In this document: positions 1-10,288 of the stretch, one piece after another | Layout of the letters: each line of letters begins with the position of its first letter | Numbering within the stretch: position 1 is the stretch's first letter | NCBI GenBank assembly: GCA_037447655.1 | Contig: JBBHKE010001460.1 | Coordinates: 16,616-80,615, forward strand | DNA length: 64,000 bases | DNA from: Zygnema cylindricum | Lineage: Eukaryota > Streptophyta > Zygnematophyceae > Zygnematales > Zygnemataceae | Direction: 5' to 3' | Notes under the pieces: generated by a model | The model's input: only the letters and a program-made list of their open reading frames with translations | Told to the model about the DNA's origin: nothing | Databases searched by the model: none | Position numbers and translations under genes: made by a program

Positions 1-266
1 CGGCGTTTTCACAAATCGCGTAGTGCAAACGTCATAATAACTTGAAACTGTACGTTTTGTCAGATTTTGTACATGTACCTAATTTAAAGTAAAGATATCA
101 GGGGGGATAATTAGTACGAAAAGAAACCCAAATTGGAGTTATTGATAAATTACAGTAAAATATGTTTTTTAAAAAAATAGGTAACACAAATTAGAGTTAA
201 TAACACTAATTGTTTTTTTTCATTTTTTTATTATAATTATTTATTTACTCTAATTACGACGGTGTA
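1..266. mobile_element. MITE, 3' part (TACACC family, type 1)
   Basis: AT-rich sequence that ends in an ACGGTGTA terminus abutting the TACACC start of the next element. It matches, in the same order, the internal sequence of the elements at 696-1315 and before 2226: a CAGATTTTGTACAT motif, a GGATAATTA motif, then repeated ACTCTAATT blocks. The 5' end lies outside the window. It has no coding capacity. Confidence 0.6.
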
Positions 267-267
267 G

Positions 268-1427
268 TACACCGCGAATCGTTATTAGTGTCAAAGTTTA
301 AATAGTGTTGAAGAAAATTTACCGTAATCGATGCTAATGAAGAATTTGATTTAAAAAAAAAAAAGTGTATTTTAATTTCGGCGTTTATGCTAATTTGGGA
401 ACAGCAAAAATGGAATATTCGCCGTACGATTATACATATTAATATATATATCCGTACAAAATATTAGAAATCGTACCCCGTCGCGAATTTAAAATATCCG
501 TACATGCTATATTAGTTTACGTGTCAGACTAATCCCGTTTATTTGAGCGCACGTTCCTATGCGTGCATGTCTGATTTAATTCATTTTTTGTAAATTTCCA
601 CTTGAAAAGGTACAGTTATGTACGGTCCAATATCGACAGTACACCACACTATCTATATTTTATTGTACTTTCGGGCTTTACTTTATTTTGTACGGTACAC
701 CGCGAATCGTAATTAGAGTAAATTACTCTAATTCGGTCGCTCGAAATTTCGACTCTATTACATCAAATAGAGTAAACGATTCTAATTTTTTCATTATTAT
801 ATTTTAGGTAAGTTTAATTAGCGTAACAAAATTGTAATATAGGTTAGTTTTAAATAGTGTGGAGTACGGACGACGTTCGACCGTGCAAAGCTGTACTTTT
901 TAAAGTAAAAATGTACAAATAATGATTTAAAACAATCGCGCTCGCATGTGAAATCGCACTAAACGAAAAATAAATCACATCGGAAAAAAGCCGTTCGCAT
1001 TACTCTCGTCCGTCGACAGCATCGTCGTCTGTGTGAACATTAACTGACATTCAGCGCGACAAATAATACTGACGTCATAATTACGTCAAAACTATACGGA
1101 CTGACAGATTTTGTACATCTACGTAATTTAGTGTTCATAATTTCAGCGCGGATAATTATCGCCGACATAACCCAATATAGAGTACTTAAATAAATTAGAG
1201 TAAACTTCCTCTGAGAAAAAGTTCCATCACATAAATTAGAGTCCATTACTCTAATTATTTTTTTTTGTTTTTTTACTCTAATTTTTTCATTACTCTAATT
1301 ACGATTCGCGGTGTACCTTAATTAACGTCAGGGAAAAATTAAAATCATGTATCCTATTTGAAAAAAAAAAACAAAATTTTAAGAACCCAAATTAGTGACT
1401 TTGACACTAATAACGATTCGCGGTGTA
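268..1427. mobile_element. TA-target MITE (outer element, split by a nested copy)
   Basis: The element starts TACACCGCGAATCG and ends with the exact inverse. By eye the terminal inverted repeats match over about 30 bp. The 620-bp interval 696-1315 is a second element of the same family lodged inside it, leaving about 540 bp of its own. Ends that begin and finish with TA suggest TA target duplication, as in Tc1/mariner-type MITEs; the superfamily is inferred. No ORF of interest is present. Confidence 0.75.
696..1315. mobile_element. TA-target MITE, complete, nested
   Basis: The 5' terminus TACACCGCGAATCGTAATTA is matched by a perfect inverted terminus of about 26 bp ending at 1315. The flanks (GTACGG before, CCTTAA after) continue the sequence of the outer element at 268-1427. 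Perfect termini imply a fairly recent insertion. It is non-coding; the reverse-strand frame across 1040-1246 is a chance frame in AT-rich repeat. Confidence 0.8.
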
Positions 1428-2226
1428 GTTTCTTCTGACATTCTACATGTTTAGGGTTTGTGACATTTTGACGTCATGCTCACTTTTGGTAGCGTCAACG
1501 TCACTATTCCAAATCTTTCCGCCACACTTTTTCGATTTTGTTGTTTCGTTATTTGCCATCAAAATATGCCCAAATATAGTGAAATCTTTTTTTTTTTATT
1601 AGAGTTCAAAAGTACCTCCTTCGTACGAAAATCGAACAACGTAACGGGAAGTGTCGTTTACATTCGAACTACAAGCGTAATTCATTTGTTCATAAATGTT
1701 GATTTTCAATTATGTAACTGCGCATAATCTACATGTAACCTTCGACGGTGGTCCCGACGTTACCGACATTGCGCGACAATAGTACTAACTTTTTAATGAC
1801 GTCAAAATATACGGACTGACAGTTTTTGTTTGTATATATAATTTAGTGTTTGTAATTACAGCGCGGATTATTATTGCCGACACAACCCAAAATAGAATAC
1901 TTAAATAAATTAGAGTAAACTTCATAGTTGAAAAAGCTCTATCACATAAACTACACCTTGAATCGTTATTAGCGTATAGAAATTATTAGTGTAAAGAAAA
2001 AATTAGCGTCATTCATTCTAATTTAGTGCCAGGAGACGTGGCAGGTTATGGTCCACTTCCTTAAATAGTGTAATTTATTATATTTAAGGTATCAATGTCA
2101 AAATTTTGGGGTGCCGATATAGCGTAAATAAGGCTAATAACGATTCACGGTGTAGCGTTCATTACTCTATTTTTTTTGTTTTTTTACTCTAATTTTTTCA
2201 TTACTCTAATTACGATTCGCGGTGTA
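1428..2226. mobile_element. Third type-1 MITE copy, interrupted by a type-2 MITE
   Basis: From about 1769 the sequence parallels 1040-1315: CGCGACAATA, GGACTGACAG, GCGCGGATTATTAT, AAATAAATTAGAGTAAACTT. It ends in the same ACGATTCGCGGTGTA terminus at 2226. The match breaks at 1951 and resumes at 2155, exactly where the 203-bp element at 1952-2154 sits. The 5' terminus was not recognised, so the start is approximate. The forward frame at 1476-1727 has no recognisable domain. Confidence 0.6.
1952..2154. mobile_element. TA-target MITE, type 2 (203 bp)
   Basis: It begins TACACCTTGAATCGTTATTA and ends with the near-inverse GATTCACGGTGTA. An internal GTGCCAGGAGACGTGGCAG block recurs in inverse orientation near 36090-36115, and a related block lies near 30520. 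Removing it restores continuity of the surrounding type-1 element, so it is a clean nested insertion. Confidence 0.75.
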
Positions 2227-2675
2227 GTTAAATTTTGACACTAACGATTTGCGGTGTACTGTACACCGCCAATCGTTATTAGCGTGTAAGTTTTTTTAGC
2301 GTATAAAAAAAATTACCGTGGTGTACGCTATTTAAGAATTTGAAAATTTTGGAAAAAATCATACATTCTAATTGTTTGGTTATGGTAATTTGGATCTTTG
2401 AAAAAACAAATGTTGGTCGCAAACATGTTTACACTAATAAAAGTAACCGTACAATTTAAATCCGATCGTACGCCGTCACGTGACACTGTAAATCATTCCA
2501 ACGTACATGTCAAAATATTTCACCGCAGTTAGGCGTCAAGTATTCGCCGTTAGGTATGCAACTTTGATAAAGTTTTACGGAGTGTAATTTCTACGCGTGT
2601 ATCGATTACGCAACGCTTGCTGGTTGTTTAATGGTATTGGTTTGTTAATCTTACATACTAAAAAAGGTTTTAAAA
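2227..2675. repeat. MITE termini and unassigned AT-rich sequence
   Basis: An inverted terminus (GACACTAACGATTTGCGGTGTA) ends near 2259. It is followed at once by a forward terminus (TACACCGCCAATCGTTATTA), so two more elements abut here. The rest, up to the gap, has no gene or clear element that I can recognise. Confidence 0.5.
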
Positions 2676-2685
2676 NNNNNNNNNN
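2676..2685. other. Assembly gap (10 N)
   Basis: Ten undetermined bases. They fall in an AT-rich stretch next to repeats, as expected of a scaffold join, so sequence size and continuity across this point are not assured. Confidence 0.99.
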
Positions 2686-2744
2686 TTAAATCTGTACTGC
2701 AAATTAAGAGATAGCTAGCTACACGTTGAGTTGGGACAATGATA

Positions 2745-3249
2745 ATAAGCAAAACATACAATATGGCCTTAAGACCCATATTGTATTGGTCGCAAAATGA
2801 AAAATAATAGTAACAGGGTTGAGTTGCACATCGATCGATAGAGAATTAAACGTCATGTCTAAATTTTGAAAAACATTCGGACAAATTTTTATTTTTCCGT
2901 GAGTTTTGAGGTATTTTTTATTTAAACCGTCAGATTTAGACGATCGGACGGTCGCTGATCAAAGTAGCGATCTAAGAAGATCACATGAAAATCCCATAAC
3001 ACAACTTACGATAGGACTTACGTCCTCGTTTTTATTTTTCCAGGTTTTTTTTCCCACGGAATGTCACCAGTTTGCTAAAAAAAATCGTCCGGCGGCGTGC
3101 GCTGTGCTATGATGATACGTCAGATTCGTACGTTCGTACAAGAGTATGCACAACGCACACACATACAGTATGCGTACTCTGCGCGAGTTTTGTGCCAAGT
3201 TTTGTGCGCCTACCAAAGGCCTACCATAAAAACGCCTAATTTTGAACTA
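2745..3249 (+). mobile_element. MITE with TAGTTCAAAA ends, 5'-truncated copy
   Basis: Its body (ACCCATATTGTATTGGTC, GGGTTGAGTTGCACATC, GTAGCGATCTAAGAAGATCA) and its terminus TTTTGAACTA are shared with 11245-11517 and, inverted, with 14878-15491. This copy keeps the long middle segment with the CGTACGTTCGTACAAGA tract and ends at 3249. The left inverted repeat is absent. The forward frame at 2906-3112 lies inside it and is not regarded as a gene. Confidence 0.7.
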
Positions 3250-3254
3250 TGTTT

Positions 3255-3475
3255 TTAAGTCACGGAACGAAAATCACGTCGTACGTCGCGTTTCAGAAAA
3301 ATTGTCGTTATCGATAAAACAACAAATTAAATAAAATTTTTATTTTATAAAATACAATATATCACGATAATTTATGTTGGTCGCGGTACGATATATCGAA
3401 GACTTTCACCGATCGATATTCGATATATTAAATATCGTAATTATCGCGATATGAAACTACCCGATACCCAACACT
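3255..3475. mobile_element. hAT-like element, terminal fragment
   Basis: The sequence is full of TATCGATA and CGATATATCG palindromes and ends CCGATACCCAACACTA. That resembles the terminus CCGATACACAACACTA of the complete hAT element at 43448-44340. Only this end is recognised; the other end and the target duplication are not. Confidence 0.5.
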
Positions 3476-3483
3476 ACTCGAAA

Positions 3484-3703
3484 TTACACCGTGAATCACT
3501 ATTAAAGTCAAGAAATAATTAGTGTAAAGAAACAATTATTCATAGATGTCTCATGCGCATAAAATGCATGCATGAAACGCCAAAAAATAACGAATATGCG
3601 CATGAAACAAAATCAAATTTTTTTATATGCGTTGACTTTCTTTGACTTCATACTAAAAATAAAAATCGAGAAATATTAAAACATTTAATCAATAACTAAA
3701 CAT
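3484..3703. repeat. TACACC-family MITE start and flank of COPIA-A
   Basis: TTACACCGTGAATCACTATT at 3484 matches the type-2 MITE terminus, but no closing inverse is found before the copia LTR starts at 3704. The last five bases, AACAT at 3699-3703, are a possible target duplication of COPIA-A; AAAAT follows the 3' LTR, a 4/5 match. Nothing else is recognised. Confidence 0.45.
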
Positions 3704-3773
3704 TGTTGAGATTTGAAAACTTTAGTTCAGTAAATAGAGTAGACCAAAAAGACTTAGAATAGTTTCTAAGTAG

Positions 3774-3786
3774 TTGTATATAAGGC
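3774..3786 (+). promoter_or_regulatory. COPIA-A LTR TATA-like box
   Basis: The motif TGTATATAAGG lies about 75 bp into the LTR and is repeated in the 3' LTR near 9131. It fits a U3 promoter with a very short U3. The transcription start itself is inferred. Confidence 0.5.
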
Positions 3787-4089
3787 TTACCTTTATTAGT
3801 GTTACAGTAGCCAAAGTACAATAGAGTGTATTGTACCTCTGCAAGTTTTACGGAGTGGCGTCGACACGCGTCACGCAGCAAACAATTGGAATCACCAAAT
3901 CATACGGACGAAATCTCATCCGGATATCTCGGAAAATATATGGTACGGCTATTTTGGAGCTATACGGATATTTTGGAAGTATATGGTACGTAATGTTTTT
4001 ATGACCATTAAATGGAAACGTCTGGATATTTCAAAAATAAATTGTACGATTCGACTTATGATCATTAATTTTGAGAGACGTCGACGGAC

Positions 4090-4200
4090 GCGATTCACCT
4101 GGGACCACGAGCATGATTCACGTGGGACCGCAAGTGACGAGGCGTAATTTACGTGGGACCACAAGTGACGAGGCGTGATTCACGTGGGACCATAAGTGAC
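4090..4200 (+). repeat. Tandem ~30-bp repeats with ACGTG cores in the COPIA-A LTR
   Basis: The unit reads roughly GATTCACGTGGGACC followed by a CAAGTGACGAGGC-like segment. I count four units here, the first with CACCTGGG in place of CACGTGGG. The 3' LTR has about three (9450-9530), so copy number changed after insertion. CACGTGGG is a G-box/ABRE-like core bound by plant bZIP and bHLH factors; any role here is inferred. Confidence 0.7.
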
Positions 4201-4218
4201 GAAGCACTCAGGTGCTTC
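4201..4218. other. Perfect hairpin in the COPIA-A LTR
   Basis: GAAGCAC-TCAG-GTGCTTC is a 7-bp stem with a 4-base loop, placed directly after the tandem repeats. It is conserved in the 3' LTR at 9527-9544. It could be an RNA structure or terminator element of the transcript; its function is unknown. Confidence 0.6.
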
Positions 4219-4758
4219 GTACTACAATACGACAGTCAGCTGGACTTTAGCGACTTCCGTGACTAAGCACCTGGAACATTTTGTACAATTCGTCATCTGA
4301 AAATATTTTAATAACATAGTTTTGTAGTTTATTGTATTAAAAATTAGTGTTTCATTAATTAGGTTTTTGGAAAATAATAATTAGGTTTTTGGAGGTACTC
4401 TAGGTACACTAAAGTACAGGCTGGATACTTTGTCGTTAGTCAGGATAGTTCCGTAGTACGGTCACCCGAATTAGTGTGACCAGTAGATACTCACAATGAG
4501 TATATATTTTAGGACTTAGCCAATTTTGTATCATCCAGTTTTGGGAATATGATTTTCTAAGGGCAGTTTTTGGGAAACTTCAAAACATCATATCTTATGG
4601 TTTACTGGGTCATTTAGGCTGCAATTTTGAAAATTCTCAGTTTACTGTATTGTGTATCATTGTGGAAAATTTGAAGCAAAGTGGCTTTTTGAGTCATAAT
4701 TTGTGTCAGTTTAAAGTTGGTTGTTGAGTAGGTATTTTGATAGTTTCTGTTGTTTTTC

Positions 4759-5700
4759 ATGTCTGCTTCCACTACTATTGTTCGTTCTCCACCTGCAACG
4801 GTTGTTGTAAAACAACATGTTATGGGCCTTTCGTCAAGAATTCCTATCTTCAATGGCCAAAAGTATGCGTACTGGGCAGCGATGGTTGAATCGTCATTTG
4901 AAACTGCTGACTTATTGGGGGTCTTGGATGGCAGATCCAACTTGGGCGAAAAAGAATTAAATGGCAAGGAACAATCTAATTCTTTGTATTTCAGAAAATT
5001 TGGTCGTGTCTCGACTGAAAATGAAGAAGGCGAGCGAGATTTGGACATCGTTGAAATCCTCTTTTGAGAAAGCGAATGTTCAGGAGGAGCTCTTTGTGGC
5101 TGGAAAAATTTGGGGATATAAATACTCGGGGGGAACTATGGTCGAGTATTGTGACAATTTTCGTTCACTCATTGATGCTCACTCTTCCACTGGGGGGTCA
5201 TTTCCTGAGTTCCAACAGACAACTTTGCTTATTACAGGTCTCCCTAGTAGCATGAAAGGTGTGTCTGTTCAATTAAAGAGTCATGATAAAGCTAGTTGGT
5301 CATTTCAGTTAGGGTATAATCTTATATTGGAGGAAGAAACTAATACTAAACTCCTTGAAAGAGAAGAAAAGTTGAAGCATTTGCCACAGATTTTGACAAA
5401 AGAAATCACATCAATCAGAATAGGAGTCAGTTTAACCAGAATCAGAATCAGTTTAATCAGAGGAAGAATAGGCCATCTACAACTACTTGTATTTATTGTT
5501 CTGAGAAGGGTCGTGGATAGAGGTACTCTCCTAAACTGAAGAAGGCTAATGAGAAAAGGTTATACAGGCCAAGTTGGCAGCAAAGCCAGTATCACAAAGG
5601 TTTTTCTCGAAATCCTTCCCGTGGAAATGTTTTTTTCTCAGCTTCTGCCACTGATGTAGATGAGTCTCTAAGCTTCAATGAGCAAGAGGAGGCGGAGTTA
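4759..5700 (+). pseudogene. gag: COPIA-A gag (capsid protein), frameshifted
   Basis: It encodes the copia nucleocapsid precursor that packages element RNA. The ATG at 4759 lies in the LTR and the frame runs through the primer-binding site. Typical copia gag features follow: a PIFNGQKYAYW motif near residue 28, then a helical domain with an LLITGLPS-like motif. The frame shifts near 4970. A degraded zinc knuckle (CIYCSEKG) near 5490 is followed by a stop at 5537. The downstream linker around 5560-5700 is rich in Q, S and E. It is not functional as it stands. Confidence 0.75.
4819..4828 (+). promoter_or_regulatory. COPIA-A primer-binding site (half tRNA-iMet type)
   Basis: GTTATGGGCC starts four bases after the LTR end. 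It is complementary to ten bases of the anticodon arm of plant initiator tRNA-Met (around GGCCCAUAAC), not to the acceptor 3' end that most plant copia elements use. COPIA-B and COPIA-X carry the same core at the same place. The site is inside the gag frame and encodes the residues V-M-G. Confidence 0.7.
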
Positions 5701-6300
5701 TTTTCTATGGCAGTTGCCATGGAGGGTCCAAAGGATGCAGGATGGATCATGGACACGAGAGCGTCTGCCCACATGTGCTGGAACAAGGCGGTTTTTACAA
5801 ATCTGCAACAAACATCTCAAAAGAGTATCTACTATGCTTGTGGCATGAGTGTTCAAACCTCAGTTGAGGGTGATGTATCTTTGATGGTAGATGTGGGGGG
5901 AAAGTCGGTAGAGAGAACCCTTCACAATGTTGTGTATGTTCCATATTTTAAGAAAAATCTTTTTTCTACATCATTAGTGGAGAGCAAAGGCTTTGAAGTT
6001 GTTCTGAAAAAAGCGAGACATGTTGTTAGCAAGAAAGGGAAAGTCGCAGTAACAGGAACTAGAGATGCTAGCAAAATGTAGCGGATGGACATGGTTGAAT
6101 ATAAGGAAAATGATGTTCTCTACTCTAGTGTCCAATCTGATAATGAGTTGTGGCATAAGAGATTAGGACACATGAATTATGATAGTCTAAAGAAAATGGT
6201 GAATTCAGGAAAAGTTGATGTAGTTTCTCTAACATCTCATCCTATACAAACATGTGATTTTTGTTCACTTGGCAAGATCCACAAATTGCCATTTCCATAG
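5701..6300 (+). pseudogene. pol: COPIA-A protease and GAG-pre-integrase region
   Basis: The aspartic protease should carry a D-S-G-A-S motif. Here WIMDTRASAHMC at about 5740-5775 shows the site altered to D-T-R-A-S, so it is probably inactive. NVVYVP then KNLFS follow, as is typical just after the protease. After a stop near 6080 the pre-integrase zinc domain continues in another frame: LWHKRLGHMNYDSL, then CDFCSLGK, giving the H-H-C-C set. A further stop ends it at 6300. Confidence 0.75.
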
Positions 6301-6997
6301 GAAACAGACCATGGATCGGAAAAAGTTCTACAGCTAATACATTTTGATGTTCTCAATCCTTCACAGGTGGCTTCGGCTGGAGGCGTCCACTATATGGTCA
6401 CATTTACAGATGACTACTCAAGGTACACCAAATTTTACTTCAAGCAACATAAAAGTGAAGTGTTTACTCACGTCAAACACTACAAAGCGTGGGCGGAAAA
6501 GCTTCATGGAGTTCCAATATTGGCGTTGAGATCGGACAACGAGGGGGAATACACATTGAAGGAATTCGAAGAATTTCTCCTTCAGGAAGGTATCAATCAC
6601 AGCGTGGGCAGAAAAGCTTCATGGAGTTCCAATATTGGCGCTGAGATCGGACAACGAGGGGGAATACACATCGAAGGAATTCGAAGAATTTCTCCTTCAG
6701 GAAGGTATCAATCACAATATTACAGTTCCATATACACCGGAACAAAATGGTGTTTCTAAGAGATTAAATAGGACACTGGCACAGAGTGCTCCGTCCATGC
6801 TCGCAGATAAAAGGCTAGATTTGAAATTGTGGGTTGAATCACTTAACTGTACTGTATATATTAAAAATAGAATTGCTTCTATGTCTGTTAGCACTACACC
6901 TTACGAGCTTTGGGCAGGAGAAAAACCTAATGTTAGTCACTTTAAGATCTAAGGTAGCAACTGTTTTATTTTAGATACTTCACAGGATAGATGGAAA
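6301..6997 (+). pseudogene. pol: COPIA-A integrase core, broken by a 115-bp tandem duplication
   Basis: Integrase would insert the cDNA into the chromosome. TDDYSRYTKFYF, LRSDNEGEYT and NGVSKRLNRTL mark the DDE core. The last motif normally has the catalytic glutamate (AER or SER); here that position reads K. The segment 6487-6601 is repeated at 6602-6716. Since 115 is not a multiple of three, the duplication throws the frame, and frames at 6367-6759 and 6635-6952 overlap as a result. Confidence 0.8.
6487..6716 (+). repeat. 115-bp tandem duplication inside integrase
   Basis: Two adjacent copies, 6487-6601 and 6602-6716, both run from GCGTGGGC to ATCAATCACA and differ at only a few positions. 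The duplication covers the second catalytic aspartate region, so the LRSDNEGEYT-like peptide is encoded twice. Confidence 0.9.
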
Positions 6998-8978
6998 ATG
7001 GAGGCTAAAGGCCTACCAGGGATTTTCATGGGGTACGATGATAATGCAAAAGGATATAGAGTTTTTGTATTTGAGAAACAGAAAATGATTATCTCTAGGA
7101 ATATCAAGATTAAAGATGATCAGGATTCGGTTGACCTTTTTAAAGTGCCAGATCAACCGGCAAAGGAAAAGCAGGAATATGTCATATTTCACCATATGCA
7201 ACGAGTCTACTTTCCACCGGCAAGTGGGACACCTCTTCCTTCAGTTCCTCTAATGCCTTCACAGGATGCTTCACCACAAGTTACACCTCAAGCGGAAAGA
7301 ACTGCTACACACTATTTACCAACTCAAGTTGCGGATCAAACTAAACAGAAAAATCAAAGGTTGCCGACAATCTCAGCCTCAGAATTTCCGGGGGGAAAGA
7401 AATCTAGCAGCCGTCTGTAAGCAAGCTCTCACTTTATTTTTTCTGCACCTACAGAGAAGCCTCTAACGATCCAGGGGGCCTTCTCATCACTTGAGAGAAA
7501 TCAGTTGATCGAGGCAGCAAACGATGAAATGAAATCTAATATGGAGGGACAGACATGGGAGCTGGTGGATCTTCCTCCGGGCAGAAAAGCCATCGGCAGC
7601 AAATGGGTATTCAAGGTGAAGCTGAACCCGGACAACACCATCGAAAGGTATAAATCCAGACTAGTGGCCAAAAAGTACAATCAAAAAGAAGGTATTGACT
7701 TTGAAGAAACCTTCTCTAAAGTTGTCAGATTTTCCCACCGTCAAAATTTTGCTAAGTCTAGCGGCTAAAGAGAATATGGAAATACAATAAATAGATGTTA
7801 AAACTGCTTTCTTGCATAGAGAGTTAGAAGAAACCATTTATATGAAACAACCTGAAATGTATGTTGAAAAGGGAAAAGAAGAATTAGTGTGTAAATTAAT
7901 GAAATCTTTGTATAGGCTAAAACAAGCCCCGCGGTAGTGGAATCTGAAGTTAGATGAGTTTTTGACTGGGCTAGGTTTTAAGAGAATTAGCTCATATCAT
8001 TCTGTATATGTTCTACAAGGAGAGGATGGGATAATTTACATTGCTGTATATGTGGATGATCTATTATTAATAAGTAAGTCAATGGATGAAATAAACCGCA
8101 TTAAAGCGGCTTTAAGGTCTAGGTTCGAGATGAATGACCTCAGTGAGGCCAAATACATCTTAGGAATACAGGTAGAAAGAGAAAAAAACAAGAGGCTGAT
8201 TATGTTGACTCAGAAAGAAGCAATAGGTAACATGCTGGAAAGATTTGAAATGAAAGATGTAAAAGGGATCTATAACTCCCATGGAATTCAGGCAAAAATT
8301 GGAAGGAAGGGATTCAGATTCAGACATAATGGTGTGTGAGAGTCTACGGTCAGGGAGGAGGAGTTTATGGCTTCAAAGCCATATAGACAAGTAGTTGGAA
8401 GTCTTATATTTTTTTTGAATTGCACGAGACGTGATATCGCAGCAGCTGTGGGAGCCTTGAGTAGAAGTCTGCAGTATCCTGAAAGGGGAGACTGGGAAGC
8501 AGCGAAAAGGGTGTTAAGATATCTTGCACGTACTCAAAATTTCAAGCTTGTATTCGGAGGAGGAGCGGTGAAAATACAGACGTGGAGCGATGCTAGCTAT
8601 GGGGACATGCCAAGCCAAAAATCTACAATTGGTTTTGTGCTTAAGATTGGAGAGGGAACTTGCTGTTGGAGTAGCAAATTACAAAAGGTTACAACTCAAT
8701 CCACAATGGAGTCTGAATACATGGCAGCAACTTCGGCCCTCAAGGAGCTCCTATGGGTCAAGTCTATTCTACAGGAACTTGGGTACATGCAAACAGGTCC
8801 TCAGTCTATTTGGTGTGACAACCAGGCAGCCATTGCCATTGCCTCTAACCCCAGCCATCATTTTAATAGCAAACACATGGATGTGAGACTTCATTTTTTC
8901 ACGGAAAAAGTACTTGCAAAAGTCATTAAGTTGTGTTATTTACCGGATGAGAAGATGGTGGCTGACATGTTAACATAG
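6998..8978 (+). pseudogene. pol: COPIA-A reverse transcriptase and RNase H
   Basis: The region opens with an integrase C-terminal GYDDNAKGYRVF motif, a linker, then the copia RT domain: WELVDLP, GSKWVFKVKLN, then DVKTAF after a frame break near 7750. The polymerase box YVDD is intact at 8049-8060. RNase H follows from 8367 with TWSDASYGDMPS, STMESEYMAA and WCDNQAA, and the frame ends at 8976-8978. Breaks near 7420, 7770, 7935 and 8336 split it into at least five frames. The final 203-codon piece is the best preserved part of the element. Confidence 0.85.
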
Positions 8979-9042
8979 CCCTTCCTGCTCCTAAGTTGCA
9001 GTTTTGCAGAGAAGTTGTTACACTAAGTGAGTAACTGAGTAT

Positions 9043-9059
9043 AAAAAGGTTTAGGGGAG
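9043..9059 (+). promoter_or_regulatory. COPIA-A polypurine tract
   Basis: AAAAAGGTTTAGGGGAG lies directly before the 3' LTR start at 9060. Such a purine run resists RNase H and primes plus-strand DNA synthesis in LTR elements. Confidence 0.75.
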
Positions 9060-10161
9060 TGTTGAGATTTGATAACTGTAGTTCAGTTAATAGAGTAGAC
9101 CAAAAGGACTTAGAATAGTTTCTAAGTAGTTGTATATAAGACTTACCTTTATTAGTGTTACAATAGCCAAAGTACAATAAAGTGTATTGTACCTTTGCAG
9201 GTTTTACGGAGTGGCGTCGACACGCGTCACGCAGCAAACAATTGGAATCACCAGATCAGACGGAAGGAATCTCATCCGGATATCTCAAAAAATATATGGT
9301 ACTGCTATTTTTGGAGTCATACGGATATTTTGGAAGTATATAGTACGGAATGTTTTTATGATCATTAAATGGAAACGTCGGAATATTTCGGAAATAAATT
9401 GTACGATACGACATATGATCATTGATTTTGAGAAACATCGACGGGCGCGATTCACCTGGGACCACGAGCATGATTCACGTGGGACCGCAAGTGATGAGGC
9501 GTAATTCACGTGGGACCACAAGTGACGAAGCACTCAGGTGCTTCGTACTACACTACGACAGTCGGCTGGACTTTAGCGACTTCCGTGATTAAGGACCTGG
9601 AACATTTTGTACGGTTCGTCATCTGAAAATATTTGAATATCAGAGTTTTGTAGTTTAGTGTATTAATAATTAGTGTTTCATTAATTAGGTTTTTGGAAAA
9701 TAATAATTAGGTTTTTGAAAAAAAAAAATTAGGTTTTTGGAGGTACTCTAGGTTCAGTAAAGTACAGGCTGGATACTTTGTCGGTAGTCAAGATAGTTCC
9801 GTAGTACGGTCACCCGAATTAGTGTGACCAGTAGATACTCACTGTGAGTATATATTTTAGGACTTAGCCAATTTTGTATCATCCAGTTTTGGGAATATGA
9901 TTTTCTAAGGGCAGTTTTAGGAAACTTCCAAACATCATATCTTATGGTTTACTGGGTCATTTGGGCTGCAATTTTGGGAATTGTCAGTTTACTGTATTGT
10001 TTATCTCTGTGGCAAATTTGAAGCATTATGGATTTTTGAGTCATATTTTGTGTTAGTTTAAAGTTGGCTGTTGAGAAGGTACTTTGATAGTTTCTGTTGT
10101 TTTTCATGTCTACTTCCACAACTACTGCTGGTTCTCCGCCTGCAACGGTTGTTGTAGAACA
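9060..10161 (+). repeat. COPIA-A 3' LTR (1102 bp)
   Basis: It is the partner of 3704-4814, with the same TGTTGAGATTTG start and a GTTGTTGTAGAACA end. Its copy of the gag start codon is at 10106 and is followed by about 18 homologous codons. After the LTR end the frame leads into unrelated sequence rather than the primer-binding site, which fixes the LTR boundary. It has one fewer ACGTG tandem unit than the 5' LTR. Confidence 0.85.
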
Positions 10162-10172
10162 AAAATACGACA

Positions 10173-10288
10173 ACAACTTAATCAAAATTTCACAAGTTCT
10201 AAACGAAAACTTGCTACGACATTGTCCCCAACAACTTAATCAAAATTTCACAAGTTCTAAACGAAAACTAGCTACGACATTGTCCCTT
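10173..10288. repeat. 58-bp tandem repeat, two copies
   Basis: ACAACTTAATCAAAATTTCA starts at 10173 and again at 10231. Both units run to GACATTGTCCC and are nearly identical. The array lies just outside the COPIA-A 3' LTR, followed by a short GC-richer stretch (10289-10420) of unknown nature. Confidence 0.85.

Larger units (their letters stand above)
3704..4814 (+). repeat. COPIA-A 5' LTR (1111 bp)
   Basis: It begins TGTTGAGATTTG and ends GTTGTTGTAAAACA. The partner LTR at 9060-10161 matches throughout. It carries a TATA-like box (TGTATATAAGG, near 3776), a block of ACGTG-bearing tandem repeats near 4090-4200, a 7-bp-stem hairpin, and at 4759 the gag start codon. The repeat continues 56 bases past that ATG before the two copies diverge, so the first gag codons belong to the LTR. 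Confidence 0.85.
3704..10161 (+). mobile_element. COPIA-A: Ty1/copia LTR retrotransposon, complete in outline but decayed
   Basis: Direct repeats of about 1.1 kb, 3704-4814 and 9060-10161, flank gag, protease, integrase, reverse transcriptase and RNase H in Ty1/copia order. A half-tRNA primer-binding site follows the 5' LTR and a purine tract precedes the 3' LTR. Flanking AACAT and AAAAT could be a 5-bp target duplication with one change. Several frameshifts and stops, a 115-bp internal duplication and changed catalytic residues show it is no longer autonomous. The LTRs differ at a number of positions and in repeat copy number, so the insertion is not recent. Confidence 0.9.

Noticed and set aside
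9060-10161. Start of a second tandem COPIA-A copy, because gag codons reappear at 10106
   Set aside because: The homology stops exactly at the LTR end and no primer site or gag body follows; the gag start is simply part of the LTR.
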